64,000 nucleotides of DNA from Actinopolymorpha pittospori (GTDB lineage: Bacteria; Actinomycetota; Actinomycetes; Propionibacteriales; Actinopolymorphaceae), in NCBI RefSeq assembly GCF_014873875.1, contig NZ_JADBEM010000001.1, forward strand, positions 9,238,001 through 9,302,000. Direction: 5' to 3'. This document shows positions 16,454 to 24,260 of this stretch, piece after piece (within the stretch, counting starts at the first letter, position 1; the number at the start of each line of letters is the position of its first letter). The translations under genes were made by a program, and so were the position numbers. The notes beneath the pieces were generated by a model, which had not been told where the DNA came from, made no database searches, and saw only the letters and a list, made by a program, of their open reading frames with translations.

Positions 16454-17020
16454 GTGCGCATGCCGACACTCAGCGGACGATCCAGTCGCGCCAGGACAGT
16501 GGGTACCGTGCTGGCCTGGCTACTGGCCGCAGCCGCCGCGACGCTGGTCGGGGTGGTCGCGGTCGGGGCGATCGGCAGTGGGATCGTGCCGCCCTCCGGG
16601 CGTCTCCTCAGCCCGTCGGAGGTCAGCGCCAGGCTCGCCGAACCAGTCGGCTCCGCAGCGCCCACCCCGACCACCCCGACCACCACGACGGTCGGTCCAG
16701 CGGCGCCCACCCCGACCACGCCCAGCCGGACGATCCCCACGTCGGGCGTACCCACGCCCACATCCACACCCGTGCCCACATCGGTGGCCGCCGCCACACC
16801 ACGCGTGCTCGGTAGTCCGGGTGGCACCGTCCTCGCACGCTGTGGCCCGGCTGTCGAGGTGGTTTCGGCCATACCCGCGCAGGGCTACGACCTCAAGGAC
16901 ATCGAGCCACACGAGGGTCGGTGGCGGGTCCGCTTCGAGGCCGGTCGCACCCGGGTCGAGGTGGTGGTGAGCTGCGTCGACGGCCGGCCACGGGCGGCGG
17001 TCGGCCGAGACGACCACTGA
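16454..17020 (+). CDS. Membrane-anchored Thr/Pro-rich hypothetical protein
   Basis: A 188-residue protein. A basic N-terminus precedes one transmembrane helix (about 16-42, TVGTVLAWLLAAAAATLVGV). Residues 65-118 form an extended Thr/Pro linker (repeats of TPTTP). A small C-terminal domain (120-185) has two cysteines that could pair (ARCGP and VVSCVDG). The linker and fold suggest a surface-exposed domain held away from the membrane. The C-terminal domain loosely resembles a PepSY-like unit, which I cannot confirm. The gene is divergent from the two-component operon and is probably controlled by it. The GTG start at 16454 could also be ATG 16460. Confidence 0.65.
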   Translation: MRMPTLSGRSSRARTVGTVLAWLLAAAAATLVGVVAVGAIGSGIVPPSGRLLSPSEVSARLAEPVGSAAPTPTTPTTTTVGPAAPTPTTPSRTIPTSGVPTPTSTPVPTSVAAATPRVLGSPGGTVLARCGPAVEVVSAIPAQGYDLKDIEPHEGRWRVRFEAGRTRVEVVVSCVDGRPRAAVGRDDH

Positions 17021-17071
17021 CCTCGCGGCCTCGCGGCCTCGCGTCCGAACGGCGCCGACTCCTAGCCGAAG

Positions 17072-17088
17072 CTATCGACTTTCGATAG
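17072..17088. promoter_or_regulatory. Candidate operator upstream of DUF2975/XRE operon
   Basis: CTATCGA-CTT-TCGATAG is a perfect 7-bp inverted repeat 48 bases before the annotated DUF2975 start; another CGATCGAT follows at about 17104-17111. It is probably the binding site of the small XRE repressor encoded second in the operon. Confidence 0.6.
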
Positions 17089-17135
17089 ACTTCCATCGTT
17101 GCTCGATCGATAGGAGGGGCGATGGGAAGCTGGCA

Positions 17136-17618
17136 GTGCTGGCGCTGCGCGCCGTACTCGTGGCGTTGTTCGCCGGCTCGGTGTTCGTACAGGCGGTGAT
17201 GGTGCCGCTGATCGCCCTCGACATGGAAGATCTGGGCGCGGATCTGGCCTACCTGCGCACCCCGTTCCTCGTGATCACGGTGGTGGGGGTCGTGACGGTC
17301 GAGGTCGTCCTCGTCTGCGTGTGGCGGCTGGTGACGATGGTGCGACGGGGAACGGTGTTCTCCCACTCCGCCTTCCGCTACGTCGACGTCGTGATCGGCG
17401 CGATCGTGGCGGCGGCCCTCCTGGTGTTCGCGCTCGGGGTCCTGCTGGCCCCGGGCGAGGCCGTGCCGCCGGGCATGGTCCTGCTGGTGGGTGGTGTCGG
17501 CCTGGGCGTCCTGGGGGTCGCGCTCATCGTGTTCGTCCTGCGGATGCTGCTCGCCCAGGCCATCGCACGTGACGTCGAGGCGGCGCAGATGCAAGCCGAG
17601 CTTGACGAGGTGATCTGA
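17136..17618 (+). CDS. DUF2975 membrane protein (5' end possibly frameshifted)
   Basis: A 160-residue integral membrane protein with four hydrophobic helices (about 3-25, 38-62, 85-108, 118-142), the DUF2975 fold. Family members typically begin MGKL-x-V-L-A-L-R. Here an AGGAGGGG ribosome-binding site and ATG at 17122 read MGSWQCW in the wrong frame. Adding one G to the GGG run would give MGKLAVLALR directly into this frame. As written, translation would need the GTG at 17136, for which GGGAAG could serve as ribosome-binding site. DUF2975 proteins are usually encoded with a YozG-like XRE regulator, as here; the pair's function is unknown. Confidence 0.8.
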   Translation: MLALRAVLVALFAGSVFVQAVMVPLIALDMEDLGADLAYLRTPFLVITVVGVVTVEVVLVCVWRLVTMVRRGTVFSHSAFRYVDVVIGAIVAAALLVFALGVLLAPGEAVPPGMVLLVGGVGLGVLGVALIVFVLRMLLAQAIARDVEAAQMQAELDEVI

Positions 17619-17839
17619 TGCCGATCGTCGTCGACATCGACGTGATGCTGGCCAAGCGGAAGATGTCCGTCGGCGAGCTCGCGGACCGCGTCGGGATCAC
17701 CCCCGCCAATCTGGCGGTGCTCAAGAACGGCCGCGCCAAGGCGGTGCGCTTCACGACCCTCGCCGCGCTCTGTGAGGTGCTGGAATGCCAGCCGGGAGAC
17801 CTGCTGCGCTGGGAGACCCGGGACGGCGAGGACGGATGA
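17618..17839 (+). CDS. Small XRE/Cro-type regulator (YozG-like)
   Basis: A 73-residue protein that is essentially one helix-turn-helix domain: LAKRKMSVGELADRVGITPA, then NLAVLKNGRAKAVRF and LCEVLECQPGDLLRW. This matches the YozG family of tiny regulators. Its ATG overlaps the DUF2975 stop by one base (TGATG), so the two are co-translated. It probably binds the dyad upstream of the operon and represses it. DUF2975/YozG pairs are a recurrent two-gene unit in Gram-positives. Confidence 0.88.
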   Translation: MPIVVDIDVMLAKRKMSVGELADRVGITPANLAVLKNGRAKAVRFTTLAALCEVLECQPGDLLRWETRDGEDG

Positions 17840-17861
17840 CCGTCGGCCGCCGACGAAGCCG

Positions 17862-18734
17862 TCAGGCGGTCTGTGCCGCGAACCCGGATCGCCACGTCGC
17901 ATGTTCGGGTCGCCACCCCCGGGATCGGGCCAGCCGGTTGGACGCTCCCCGCGCCCAGCTCAGCCGCCCGGGTCGGGCCTGGGGTGCGGGCAGTCCGTGA
18001 GCGGCAGCCAGCACCGGCACCCACTCCCGACCCTGCGCCGGCTCGTCGTCGACGATGTTGACCGGCCCGGTCGGCCAGTCGAGCGCGGCGACAGTGGCCC
18101 GCGCGACATCGGCGACATGGACGAACGACGTCACCGACAGGTCCGGCTCGAGGTACCCGAGGAAGGGTGCGGTCGGATCACCAGCCAGGGCCGCGGCGAC
18201 GGAGCCTCCCGGCGCGTACCACGTGCCTGGGCCGTACATGATGCCGAACCGCAGCAGCACCGCGGTGTCCAACTCGGCCGCTGTCTCCTCCAGCGCCCGA
18301 ACTCCGTCCACCATCGCGCCTCGCGGCGGCGCGGCCCCGATGTCGAGCGGTGTGTTCTCCTCGGCCGGATCTCCTCCGGGCACGTACGCCCAGGCGAGCG
18401 ACTGGGCGACGATCCTCGTCACACCGGCGGACCTGGCCGCGTCCACCAGGTTGCGCGTCCCCTCCTGGCGTAGCCGGTCGGTCGCCTCACCGTCCGCGTT
18501 CGACAGGGCGGTGAGCTGGTGGATCACCACGTCGGGCGCCGCGTCCAGCACGACCTTTCGCAGGCCGTCCCGGTCGGACGCGTCCGCCTCCGCGGCCGAC
18601 GCGCCCTGACGCGATATTCGCTCGGTCCCCGCGAGTGTGCGGGAGGTTCCGGTGACGTGGTGTCCCGCGTCCAGCAGCAGCGGAACGAGCAGTCGGCCAA
18701 CCGCACCGGTGGCACCCGCGACCAAGATACGCAT
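17862..18734 (-). CDS. NAD(P)-dependent epimerase/dehydratase family protein
   Basis: A 290-residue extended SDR. GATGAVGRLL binds the dinucleotide. DAAPDVVIHQLTALS is the family strand, and EGTRNLVDAARSAGV is the following helix. The normal catalytic YxxxK is not evident, as in the NmrA/TylC-like atypical branch. LLRFGIMYGPGTWYAPGG marks the substrate-binding half. ATG 18734 is used; the frame extends to 18782. The gene begins 8 bases after the MIP channel gene on the same strand, so the two are co-transcribed. A shorter paralogue is at 12951, next to MIP copy 1. Confidence 0.85.
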   Translation of the reverse strand: MRILVAGATGAVGRLLVPLLLDAGHHVTGTSRTLAGTERISRQGASAAEADASDRDGLRKVVLDAAPDVVIHQLTALSNADGEATDRLRQEGTRNLVDAARSAGVTRIVAQSLAWAYVPGGDPAEENTPLDIGAAPPRGAMVDGVRALEETAAELDTAVLLRFGIMYGPGTWYAPGGSVAAALAGDPTAPFLGYLEPDLSVTSFVHVADVARATVAALDWPTGPVNIVDDEPAQGREWVPVLAAAHGLPAPQARPGRLSWARGASNRLARSRGWRPEHATWRSGFAAQTA

Positions 18735-18741
18735 GGATGGA

Positions 18742-19620
18742 TCACTCCTGTCTTTGTGAGGGTCGAGTCGGCAGCCCGGCACCGGCCGGGCACGTTGTCA
18801 GGGCGCGCGTGGGGTCGAGTGCCTGAGGCGGATCGCCGAGAAGGACGGCGAGGCGGGCCTCCGCCGCGGGAGTGCGCTGTCCGCGCGGCCGATGTCCGTG
18901 GAACCGCCGGGTGAGCAGGTTGTGGGCCCAGGCTCCGAGCGCCGCCCCCAGGATCGGCGCGACCAGGTAGATCCACAGGTCGAGGGTCTGTCCGGAGAGC
19001 GCGGCAGGACCGAACTGGCGGGCGGGGTTGATCGAGCCGCCACTTCGCGGACCGAGCAGTGCGATCACCAGGCCGACCGAGGCGCCGATGGCGTACGGCA
19101 CCAGCCGTGCGTAGCGGGAACGGACCATGAGGAACCCGACGAGGAGAATCAGGACGGCCATGGAGGCCGTCTCGCCGAGAAAGACGGCCACGGGCTGCCA
19201 GCTGAGCGCGGGCCTGATCGCGGCGTACGCGACCGACGGCAGGTCGACCGCTGGCCCCCACGCCAGGCGCGCGAGACCCGTCCCGGCAGCGGAGCCCGCG
19301 AGTTGGGCGAGCACGTAGGGCAGGACGCCGCGACCGGGGAACGCGCCCATCAGCCACAGGGCCACCGTCACGGCGGGATTCATGTGCCCGCCACCGCGCC
19401 TGCCGGGCGGGGTGAGAATGAGCCCGGTGAGGATGGCCCCGCTGAGACCGCCGATGACGGCGAGCGCCGCGTTCAGGTCGGCGATGTAGACGAGGGAGCC
19501 CGGATCACGCGACCACCGGACGATCGTCACCGCGAGGAACAACAGGACGGTGGTGAGTACGAACTCGTCGGCGGCGCCTGCCAGGAGGTGTCGGCGGGGA
19601 AGGGAAGGAGCGGTACTCAC
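18742..19620 (-). CDS. MIP/aquaporin family channel (copy 2)
   Basis: A 292-residue MIP channel with six membrane helices and both NPA boxes, HMNPAVTVAL and SINPARQFGP. It is clearly paralogous to the channel at 12099 (shared runs such as FPGR-VLPYVLAQLAGSA and GQTLDLWIYLVAPILGAALG). The C-terminal 55 residues are polar and rich in Arg/Pro. GTG 19620 is preferred over ATG 19623 because GGAG is better spaced and matches the start of copy 1. It lies downstream of the AhpD-like gene and upstream of the epimerase gene, all on the minus strand. That setting raises the possibility of peroxide or small-solute transport (inference). Confidence 0.88.
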   Translation of the reverse strand: MSTAPSLPRRHLLAGAADEFVLTTVLLFLAVTIVRWSRDPGSLVYIADLNAALAVIGGLSGAILTGLILTPPGRRGGGHMNPAVTVALWLMGAFPGRGVLPYVLAQLAGSAAGTGLARLAWGPAVDLPSVAYAAIRPALSWQPVAVFLGETASMAVLILLVGFLMVRSRYARLVPYAIGASVGLVIALLGPRSGGSINPARQFGPAALSGQTLDLWIYLVAPILGAALGAWAHNLLTRRFHGHRPRGQRTPAAEARLAVLLGDPPQALDPTRALTTCPAGAGLPTRPSQRQE

Positions 19621-19664
19621 CATGATCTCCAGGTGGTTGCGTGCCGGACTGCTCGGCAGCTGCG

Positions 19665-20165
19665 CTAGACGCCCGGGGTGTAGTGACCGGGCACCAACCG
19701 GGTCGACACCCCGAAGCGGTTCCACGCGTTGATCGTCGTGATGGCGACGATGAGGCGGGCCAACTCGGTCTCGTCGAACTCCTTCGCGGCCCTCGCGTAC
19801 ACCTCGTCCGGGACGAATCCGTCCGTAAGGACGGTGATCGCATCGGTCAGCTCGATCGCCGCGATCTCCTTGGTCGTGTAGAAGTGCTTCGACTCCGTCC
19901 ACGCGTCGAGCTGGATGATCCGCTCCGCCGACTCGCCGGCCGTCAACGCGTCCTTGCTGTGCATGTCCAGGCAGAAGGCGCAGTGGTTGAGCTGGGACGC
20001 GCGGATCTTGACCAGGTTGAGCAAGGTCGGGTTGACGCCCTGTCTCGCTGCCATGTCCAGCCGGATCATGGCCTTGTAGGCCTCGGGGGCGAGCTTCGCC
20101 CAGTCCAGGCGCGGCGTGTGCTCCGCGAGGCGTTCTGTGCTGTCGAGTGTTTCGTTCGTCGTCAC
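19665..20165 (-). CDS. Carboxymuconolactone decarboxylase / AhpD-like protein
   Basis: A 166-residue all-helical protein of the AhpD/CMD family. The redox motif is NHCAFCLDMHSKDAL: a CxxC pair followed by His, as in AhpD alkylhydroperoxidases. It may reduce peroxides through its cysteines or handle thiol-linked substrates. GTG 20165 could be a leaderless start (TAGCGT 7 bases upstream); ATG 20183 is the alternative. It is first in the minus-strand operon with a MIP channel and an epimerase, and divergent from a MocR regulator. Confidence 0.88.
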   Translation of the reverse strand: MTTNETLDSTERLAEHTPRLDWAKLAPEAYKAMIRLDMAARQGVNPTLLNLVKIRASQLNHCAFCLDMHSKDALTAGESAERIIQLDAWTESKHFYTTKEIAAIELTDAITVLTDGFVPDEVYARAAKEFDETELARLIVAITTINAWNRFGVSTRLVPGHYTPGV

Positions 20166-20212
20166 GTCCGCAACGCTACGCATCAGGTGGCCCTGGGGTA
20201 GGGTCCATTTCT

Positions 20213-21649
20213 ATGGAGGATTCTTGGGCCAATTCTTCGGACGCCCCGTCTTCCGCGTTCGGGACCGACCTGCATCTGGAGCTCAGCGGACCCGGGCTGC
20301 GCGTCGGGCTCACAGACGCCCTGCGCGAGGCCGTGCGCACGGGCCGCCTGGTGCCCGGCACCCGCCTACCGTCGTCCCGCTCGCTCGCCGCCGATCTTGG
20401 TGTCGCCCGGAACACCGTGGCCGACTCCTACGCCGAACTGGTCGCCGAGGGGTGGCTCACCGCCCAGCAGGGCTCCGGGACCCGGGTGGCCAGGCGGGCC
20501 GAGCCGCGCAGGGCGGCGCATGCCGCTCCCCGTACGAGGCCGACCCAGCGCCGTCCCACGTACGGGCTGCTGCCCGGTTCGCCGAACCTCGCGGAGTTTC
20601 CCCGCACGCAATGGCTCAAGGCGGCCCGTCGCGCTCTGACCGCGGCCCCGCATGACGCCTTCGGCTACGGCGACGCCCTCGGCCGGGTGGAGCTACGCAC
20701 CGCCCTCGCGGACTACCTGGCGCGGGTCCGCGGGGTGTACGCCGAGCCGCAGCGCGTCGTCATCTGCTCCGGCTTCCACCACGGTCTGACGCTGCTGGCC
20801 CAGACCCTGCGGGCGCGGCGGGTGGGGGCGGTGGCCGTCGAGTCGTACGGCCTCGACATCTATCGCGACCTGCTGACCGGCGCCGGCCTGCGCATCCCAC
20901 CCCTGTACGTCGACGAACGTGGCGCGCGCACCGAGGATCTGACGGGACTGCGCGGAGTCGGCGCGGTGTTGGTGACGCCGGCGCATCAGTACCCGACCGG
21001 GGTCGCGCTGCACCCGGACCGGCGTGCGGCGGCGATCGACTGGGCGCGCGCCACCGGCGGGCTGATCCTGGAGGACGACTACGACGGGGAGTTCAGGTAC
21101 GACCGGCAGCCCGTCGGCGCACTGCAGGGCCTCGACCCGGAGCGGGTGGTGTACTTCGGCACGGCGAGCAAGTCGCTGGCGCCGGGGCTGCGGCTCGCCT
21201 GGATGGTGCTGCACGAGAACCTGGCCCCAGAGATCGTGGCGGCCAAGGGCTACGTCGAGATGTCGAGCACGCTGGAGCAGTTGACGCTCGCGGAGTTCAT
21301 CGCGTCGGGCGCCTACGACCGTCATGTGCGCGCGATGCGGCTGCAGTACCGGCGCCGCCGCGACCAACTGGTCGCGACCCTGGCACAAAGAGCGCCCGGC
21401 GTCCGCGTGACCGGCCTGGCCGCCGGCCTGCAGGCGGTCCTGGAACTCCCGCGCGGGACCGAGCGCTCGGTCGTCGAGACGGCGGCTCGGCAAGGCGTGG
21501 CCGTCAGCGGGATGGCGGAGTTCCGCCACGAGCCGGCGGACTCCGGCTGGCGGCTGCCCGAACAGGACGCGCTGGTGGTCAACTACGCGGCTCCCTCGGA
21601 CAGCGCGTGGGCGGGTGCGCTGGACGCGCTGTGCGGGGTGATGCCCTAG
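20213..21649 (+). CDS. MocR/PdxR-type GntR regulator with aminotransferase domain
   Basis: A 478-residue fusion. An N-terminal GntR winged helix (about 18-90) includes LPSSRSLAADLGVARNTV and GWLTAQQGSGTRVA. A class I/II aminotransferase-like domain (about 120-475) follows; ILEDDYDGEF and the PLP-lysine segment YFGTASKSLAPGLRLAW are intact. MocR proteins bind pyridoxal phosphate or an amino compound and activate a divergent gene. Here the divergent operon encodes AhpD-like, MIP channel and epimerase proteins, so this is their probable regulator. ATG 20213 gives the usual length. Confidence 0.9.
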   Translation: MEDSWANSSDAPSSAFGTDLHLELSGPGLRVGLTDALREAVRTGRLVPGTRLPSSRSLAADLGVARNTVADSYAELVAEGWLTAQQGSGTRVARRAEPRRAAHAAPRTRPTQRRPTYGLLPGSPNLAEFPRTQWLKAARRALTAAPHDAFGYGDALGRVELRTALADYLARVRGVYAEPQRVVICSGFHHGLTLLAQTLRARRVGAVAVESYGLDIYRDLLTGAGLRIPPLYVDERGARTEDLTGLRGVGAVLVTPAHQYPTGVALHPDRRAAAIDWARATGGLILEDDYDGEFRYDRQPVGALQGLDPERVVYFGTASKSLAPGLRLAWMVLHENLAPEIVAAKGYVEMSSTLEQLTLAEFIASGAYDRHVRAMRLQYRRRRDQLVATLAQRAPGVRVTGLAAGLQAVLELPRGTERSVVETAARQGVAVSGMAEFRHEPADSGWRLPEQDALVVNYAAPSDSAWAGALDALCGVMP

Positions 21650-21710
21650 ACCCGGACGCCGGGTGCTCAGCGGGCGGCGTGAACCGCGATCGCCAGCCTG
21701 GTGTTGGCAC

Positions 21711-22250
21711 TCACCGCGTTCCGAGGGACTTCTCCAGATGGGCGAGGGCCTCAACACCCTCCTCGGCGAAGAGGACCATTTCGGCCAGGGGCACCGGCAG
21801 GAACCCCTCCTGCTCCATCCGCTGGAGCTGGAGTGTCAACCCGTCGTAGAAGCCCGCCGTGTTCATGAGCACCACTGGTTTGTGGTGAAGTCCGTGCTTT
21901 CTCAGCTCCAGGACCTCGGTCGCCTCGTCCAGCGTGCCCAGGCCGCCGGCCAGCACCACCACCGCGTCCGATCGGGCGAGCAACAGCGCCTTGCGTTCGG
22001 CGAGGTCTCTGGCGATCACCATCTCGTCGGCGTCCTCCCTGGCCCAGGTCCGGAGAAAGTCGACCGAGATCCCGACGAGCCGCCCGCCGGCCTCCCGTAC
22101 TCCGTCGGCGACGACCTTCATCAGCCCGGTGTCGGATCCGCCCCACACCAGGGTGTGGCCGCCCTTGCCGATGAGCTCGCCGAACTCGTGGGCCGGCCGG
22201 GTGTAGCGCTCGTCGAGGTCGGCGCCGGACAGGAAGACGCAGATCTTCAT
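21711..22250 (-). CDS. LOG family (TIGR00730) protein
   Basis: A 179-residue Rossmann-like protein of the LOG/lysine-decarboxylase-like family. Members cleave cytokinin riboside 5'-monophosphates or related nucleotides. The family motif PGGxGTxxE appears as LAGGLGTLDEATEVL, with Ala in place of Pro, and the N-terminal strand is KICVFLSGAD. GKGGHTLVWGGSDTGLM is the glycine-rich phosphate-binding segment. It is cytoplasmic, probably dimeric. It is divergent from the nitrile hydratase operon; no functional link is evident. Confidence 0.85.
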   Translation of the reverse strand: MKICVFLSGADLDERYTRPAHEFGELIGKGGHTLVWGGSDTGLMKVVADGVREAGGRLVGISVDFLRTWAREDADEMVIARDLAERKALLLARSDAVVVLAGGLGTLDEATEVLELRKHGLHHKPVVLMNTAGFYDGLTLQLQRMEQEGFLPVPLAEMVLFAEEGVEALAHLEKSLGTR

Positions 22251-22530
22251 AACCGAGCTACCAGACCGGCGGGCGCCGTGCGCGCTCCGGAAGGCGTCCC
22301 GTGCGCGCGCATGCCCCGTTCGTCGTCATGCCCGCAACGGTACGCACGCGGTGGTTCGCAGGCATGGGCCATTTCCGGGACGGGCTCCTGGGCCACTTCG
22401 TCCTGGTCCGCGACCTGACCGGCCCGCGTCCCGTCGGTGTGGAAGTGGCCCGGTGGTCGTCGCGGTCGTTGTTTACGAGGACGGACGTTTCGGGCACGTA
22501 CCCGTTCAGGTGACCTTGGGGGGCAACGAC

Positions 22531-23244
22531 ATGCGTAACGTGCACGATGTCGGCGGGCAACTCGGTTACGGCCCGATCGACGTCCGCGCCGACGACGGCC
22601 GGGTCTTCCACAGTCCGTACGAGAGTCTGGCGTTCGCGCTGACGATGGCCTCGGGCGCGAACGGGTTCTTCCACAACGCCGACGAGAGACGCTTCGCGAT
22701 GGAGCGGCTCCCGCCCGATGTGTATGTCCGCTGCGCGTACTGGGAGCGGTGGCTCGCGGCTGCCGAAATGAAGCTCGTCGAGAACGGCGTTCTGGACTTC
22801 GATGCCATCCGCGAACGAGAGCAGACGGTGGACCCAGGTGCGACCGCGCCGGCTGCCGCCCCCGAAGGGCTGAACGACGCCATCGACAACCTGATCGCCC
22901 GCGGCCGCGCCCTGGCCGGCCAACTCCCCGAACCGCACCGGTACGCGGTCGGACAGCGGGTGCACACTCGAGTGACGAACAACCGGCACCACACCCGGCT
23001 GCCCGGCTACGCGATGGGCCGCGAGGGTGTCGTCGTGGCGCAGCTTCCGGCGTTCCCGCTTCCCGACGCCGTGGCCAGCGATCCCGACGGACCAAGCGAA
23101 TGGACGTACCGGGTCCGATTCGAGGCCAGGGAGCTGTGGGGCCAGGACGGGGGCGCGCACGACGTCGTGATGCTCGACGCGTTCGAGAGCTACCTTCGCG
23201 CGACGAACCCGACCACCGCCTCATCGGACAGGGAGACCTCGTGA
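22531..23244 (+). CDS. nthB: Nitrile hydratase subunit beta
   Basis: A 237-residue beta subunit. It starts with the family signature MRNVHDVGGQLGYGPI and continues through FHSPYESLAFALTMA and RYAVGQRVHTRVTN. The C-terminal SH3-like barrel ends with WGQDGGAHDVVMLDAFESYL. A GGGGGG run 7-12 bases upstream of ATG 22531 fixes the start. Nitrile hydratase converts nitriles to amides; beta and alpha form the heterodimer, with the metal bound by alpha. The beta-first order is typical of cobalt-type operons. Its stop overlaps the alpha start by four bases. Confidence 0.95.
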   Translation: MRNVHDVGGQLGYGPIDVRADDGRVFHSPYESLAFALTMASGANGFFHNADERRFAMERLPPDVYVRCAYWERWLAAAEMKLVENGVLDFDAIREREQTVDPGATAPAAAPEGLNDAIDNLIARGRALAGQLPEPHRYAVGQRVHTRVTNNRHHTRLPGYAMGREGVVVAQLPAFPLPDAVASDPDGPSEWTYRVRFEARELWGQDGGAHDVVMLDAFESYLRATNPTTASSDRETS

Positions 23245-23870
23245 ACGAGTTCCGATCCGACCCGTCGACAGCACAGGGGAGGTACCCGGCCGACCCGCAA
23301 CAGTTACTTGCCCGTGCCCAGGCGATCGAGGCGCTTCTCAAGGAACGCGGCGCGTTGGGAGACGACACCGTCGCGCGCATCGTCGCGAAGTACGAATCCG
23401 AGATCGGCCCCCTGCACGGGGCCCGGGTGGTCGCCCGTGCGTGGGTCGACCCGGCGTTTCGGCAACGCCTGCTCGCCGACGCCAGCGCCGCCTGCCAGGA
23501 ACTCGGCGTCGGCGGTCTGCAGGGTGAGCGCATGGTTGCCCTGGCAGACGAGGACGACGTTCACCACGTCATCGTGTGCACCCTGTGCTCGTGCTACCCG
23601 TGGCCGGTGCTCGGCCTCCCACCGGGCTGGTACAAGAGCCCTCAGCATCGTTCCCGGGTGGTCGCCGAGCCGCGTGCCGTCCTTGCGGAGTTCGGTCTGA
23701 CGCTGCCGGACACCACCGAGATCAGGGTGATGGACTCCACGGCCGAGGTGAGGTACTTCGTCCTGCCGCTGCGGCCCGCCGGTACGGAGGACCTCGACGA
23801 GAAGGCACTGGCGGCGCTCGTCACCCGCGACTGCCTCATCGGCGTGGCCCTTCCGCGAGGTCCGCGATGA
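23241..23870 (+). CDS. nthA: Nitrile hydratase subunit alpha, cobalt type
   Basis: A 209-residue alpha subunit. The metal claw is VCTLCSCYPWPVLGLPPGWY, with Cys113, Cys116 and Cys118 as ligands. Thr at 114 is the mark of cobalt enzymes; iron enzymes have Ser there. Two of these cysteines are normally oxidised to sulfinic and sulfenic acids. GTG 23241 overlaps the beta stop (GTGA), and its own stop overlaps the accessory gene (ATGA), so translation of the three genes is coupled. No amidase lies in the window to process the amide product. Confidence 0.95.
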   Translation: MNEFRSDPSTAQGRYPADPQQLLARAQAIEALLKERGALGDDTVARIVAKYESEIGPLHGARVVARAWVDPAFRQRLLADASAACQELGVGGLQGERMVALADEDDVHHVIVCTLCSCYPWPVLGLPPGWYKSPQHRSRVVAEPRAVLAEFGLTLPDTTEIRVMDSTAEVRYFVLPLRPAGTEDLDEKALAALVTRDCLIGVALPRGPR

Positions 23871-24220
23871 GCACCGACGAGCTGTACGGCATGCCCGAAC
23901 CGACCGCCCCGCCACGACGCAACGGCGAGTTGGCATTCGACGAGCCCTGGGAGAGTGCAGTGTTCGGCGTCACCCTTGGCCTGTGCGAACGCGGGAACAT
24001 CCGGTTCGAGGACTTCCAGCGCCGGCTGGTGGAAGAGATCACCGCCTGGGAGCGTGGTCCTCGCAACCGTGAGTGGTCCTACTGGACGCACTGGCTGGCC
24101 GCCCTGGAACGTGAGCTGGCCGCCCGGAACCTGCTGGGCAGCGCCGAGATCGACGCGAAGGTCAGCCAGATCCTCCACAGCTACACGCACGCCGAACCCC
24201 ACGGCACGCACGAGCACTGA
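23867..24220 (+). CDS. Nitrile hydratase accessory (cobalt-loading) protein
   Basis: A 117-residue protein of the nitrile hydratase accessory/activator family (P14K/NhlE type), which resembles the N-terminal half of the beta subunit: LAFDEPWESAVFGVTLGLCE, then YWTHWLAALERELAARNLL. In cobalt systems it carries alpha in a complex and swaps it into the apo-enzyme with cobalt loaded. It begins with ATG 23867, overlapping the alpha stop by four bases. The C-terminus is His-rich (HAEPHGTHEH), possibly for metal binding. Confidence 0.9.
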   Translation: MSTDELYGMPEPTAPPRRNGELAFDEPWESAVFGVTLGLCERGNIRFEDFQRRLVEEITAWERGPRNREWSYWTHWLAALERELAARNLLGSAEIDAKVSQILHSYTHAEPHGTHEH

Positions 24221-24260
24221 TCCTGCACGTCGGTAGCGCGTGTGCCAGGACCTGCCGCTG

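Noticed and set aside
21651..22418. 251-residue plus-strand frame opposite the LOG gene
   Set aside because: It is the complement of the LOG protein gene, whose family motifs are clear.
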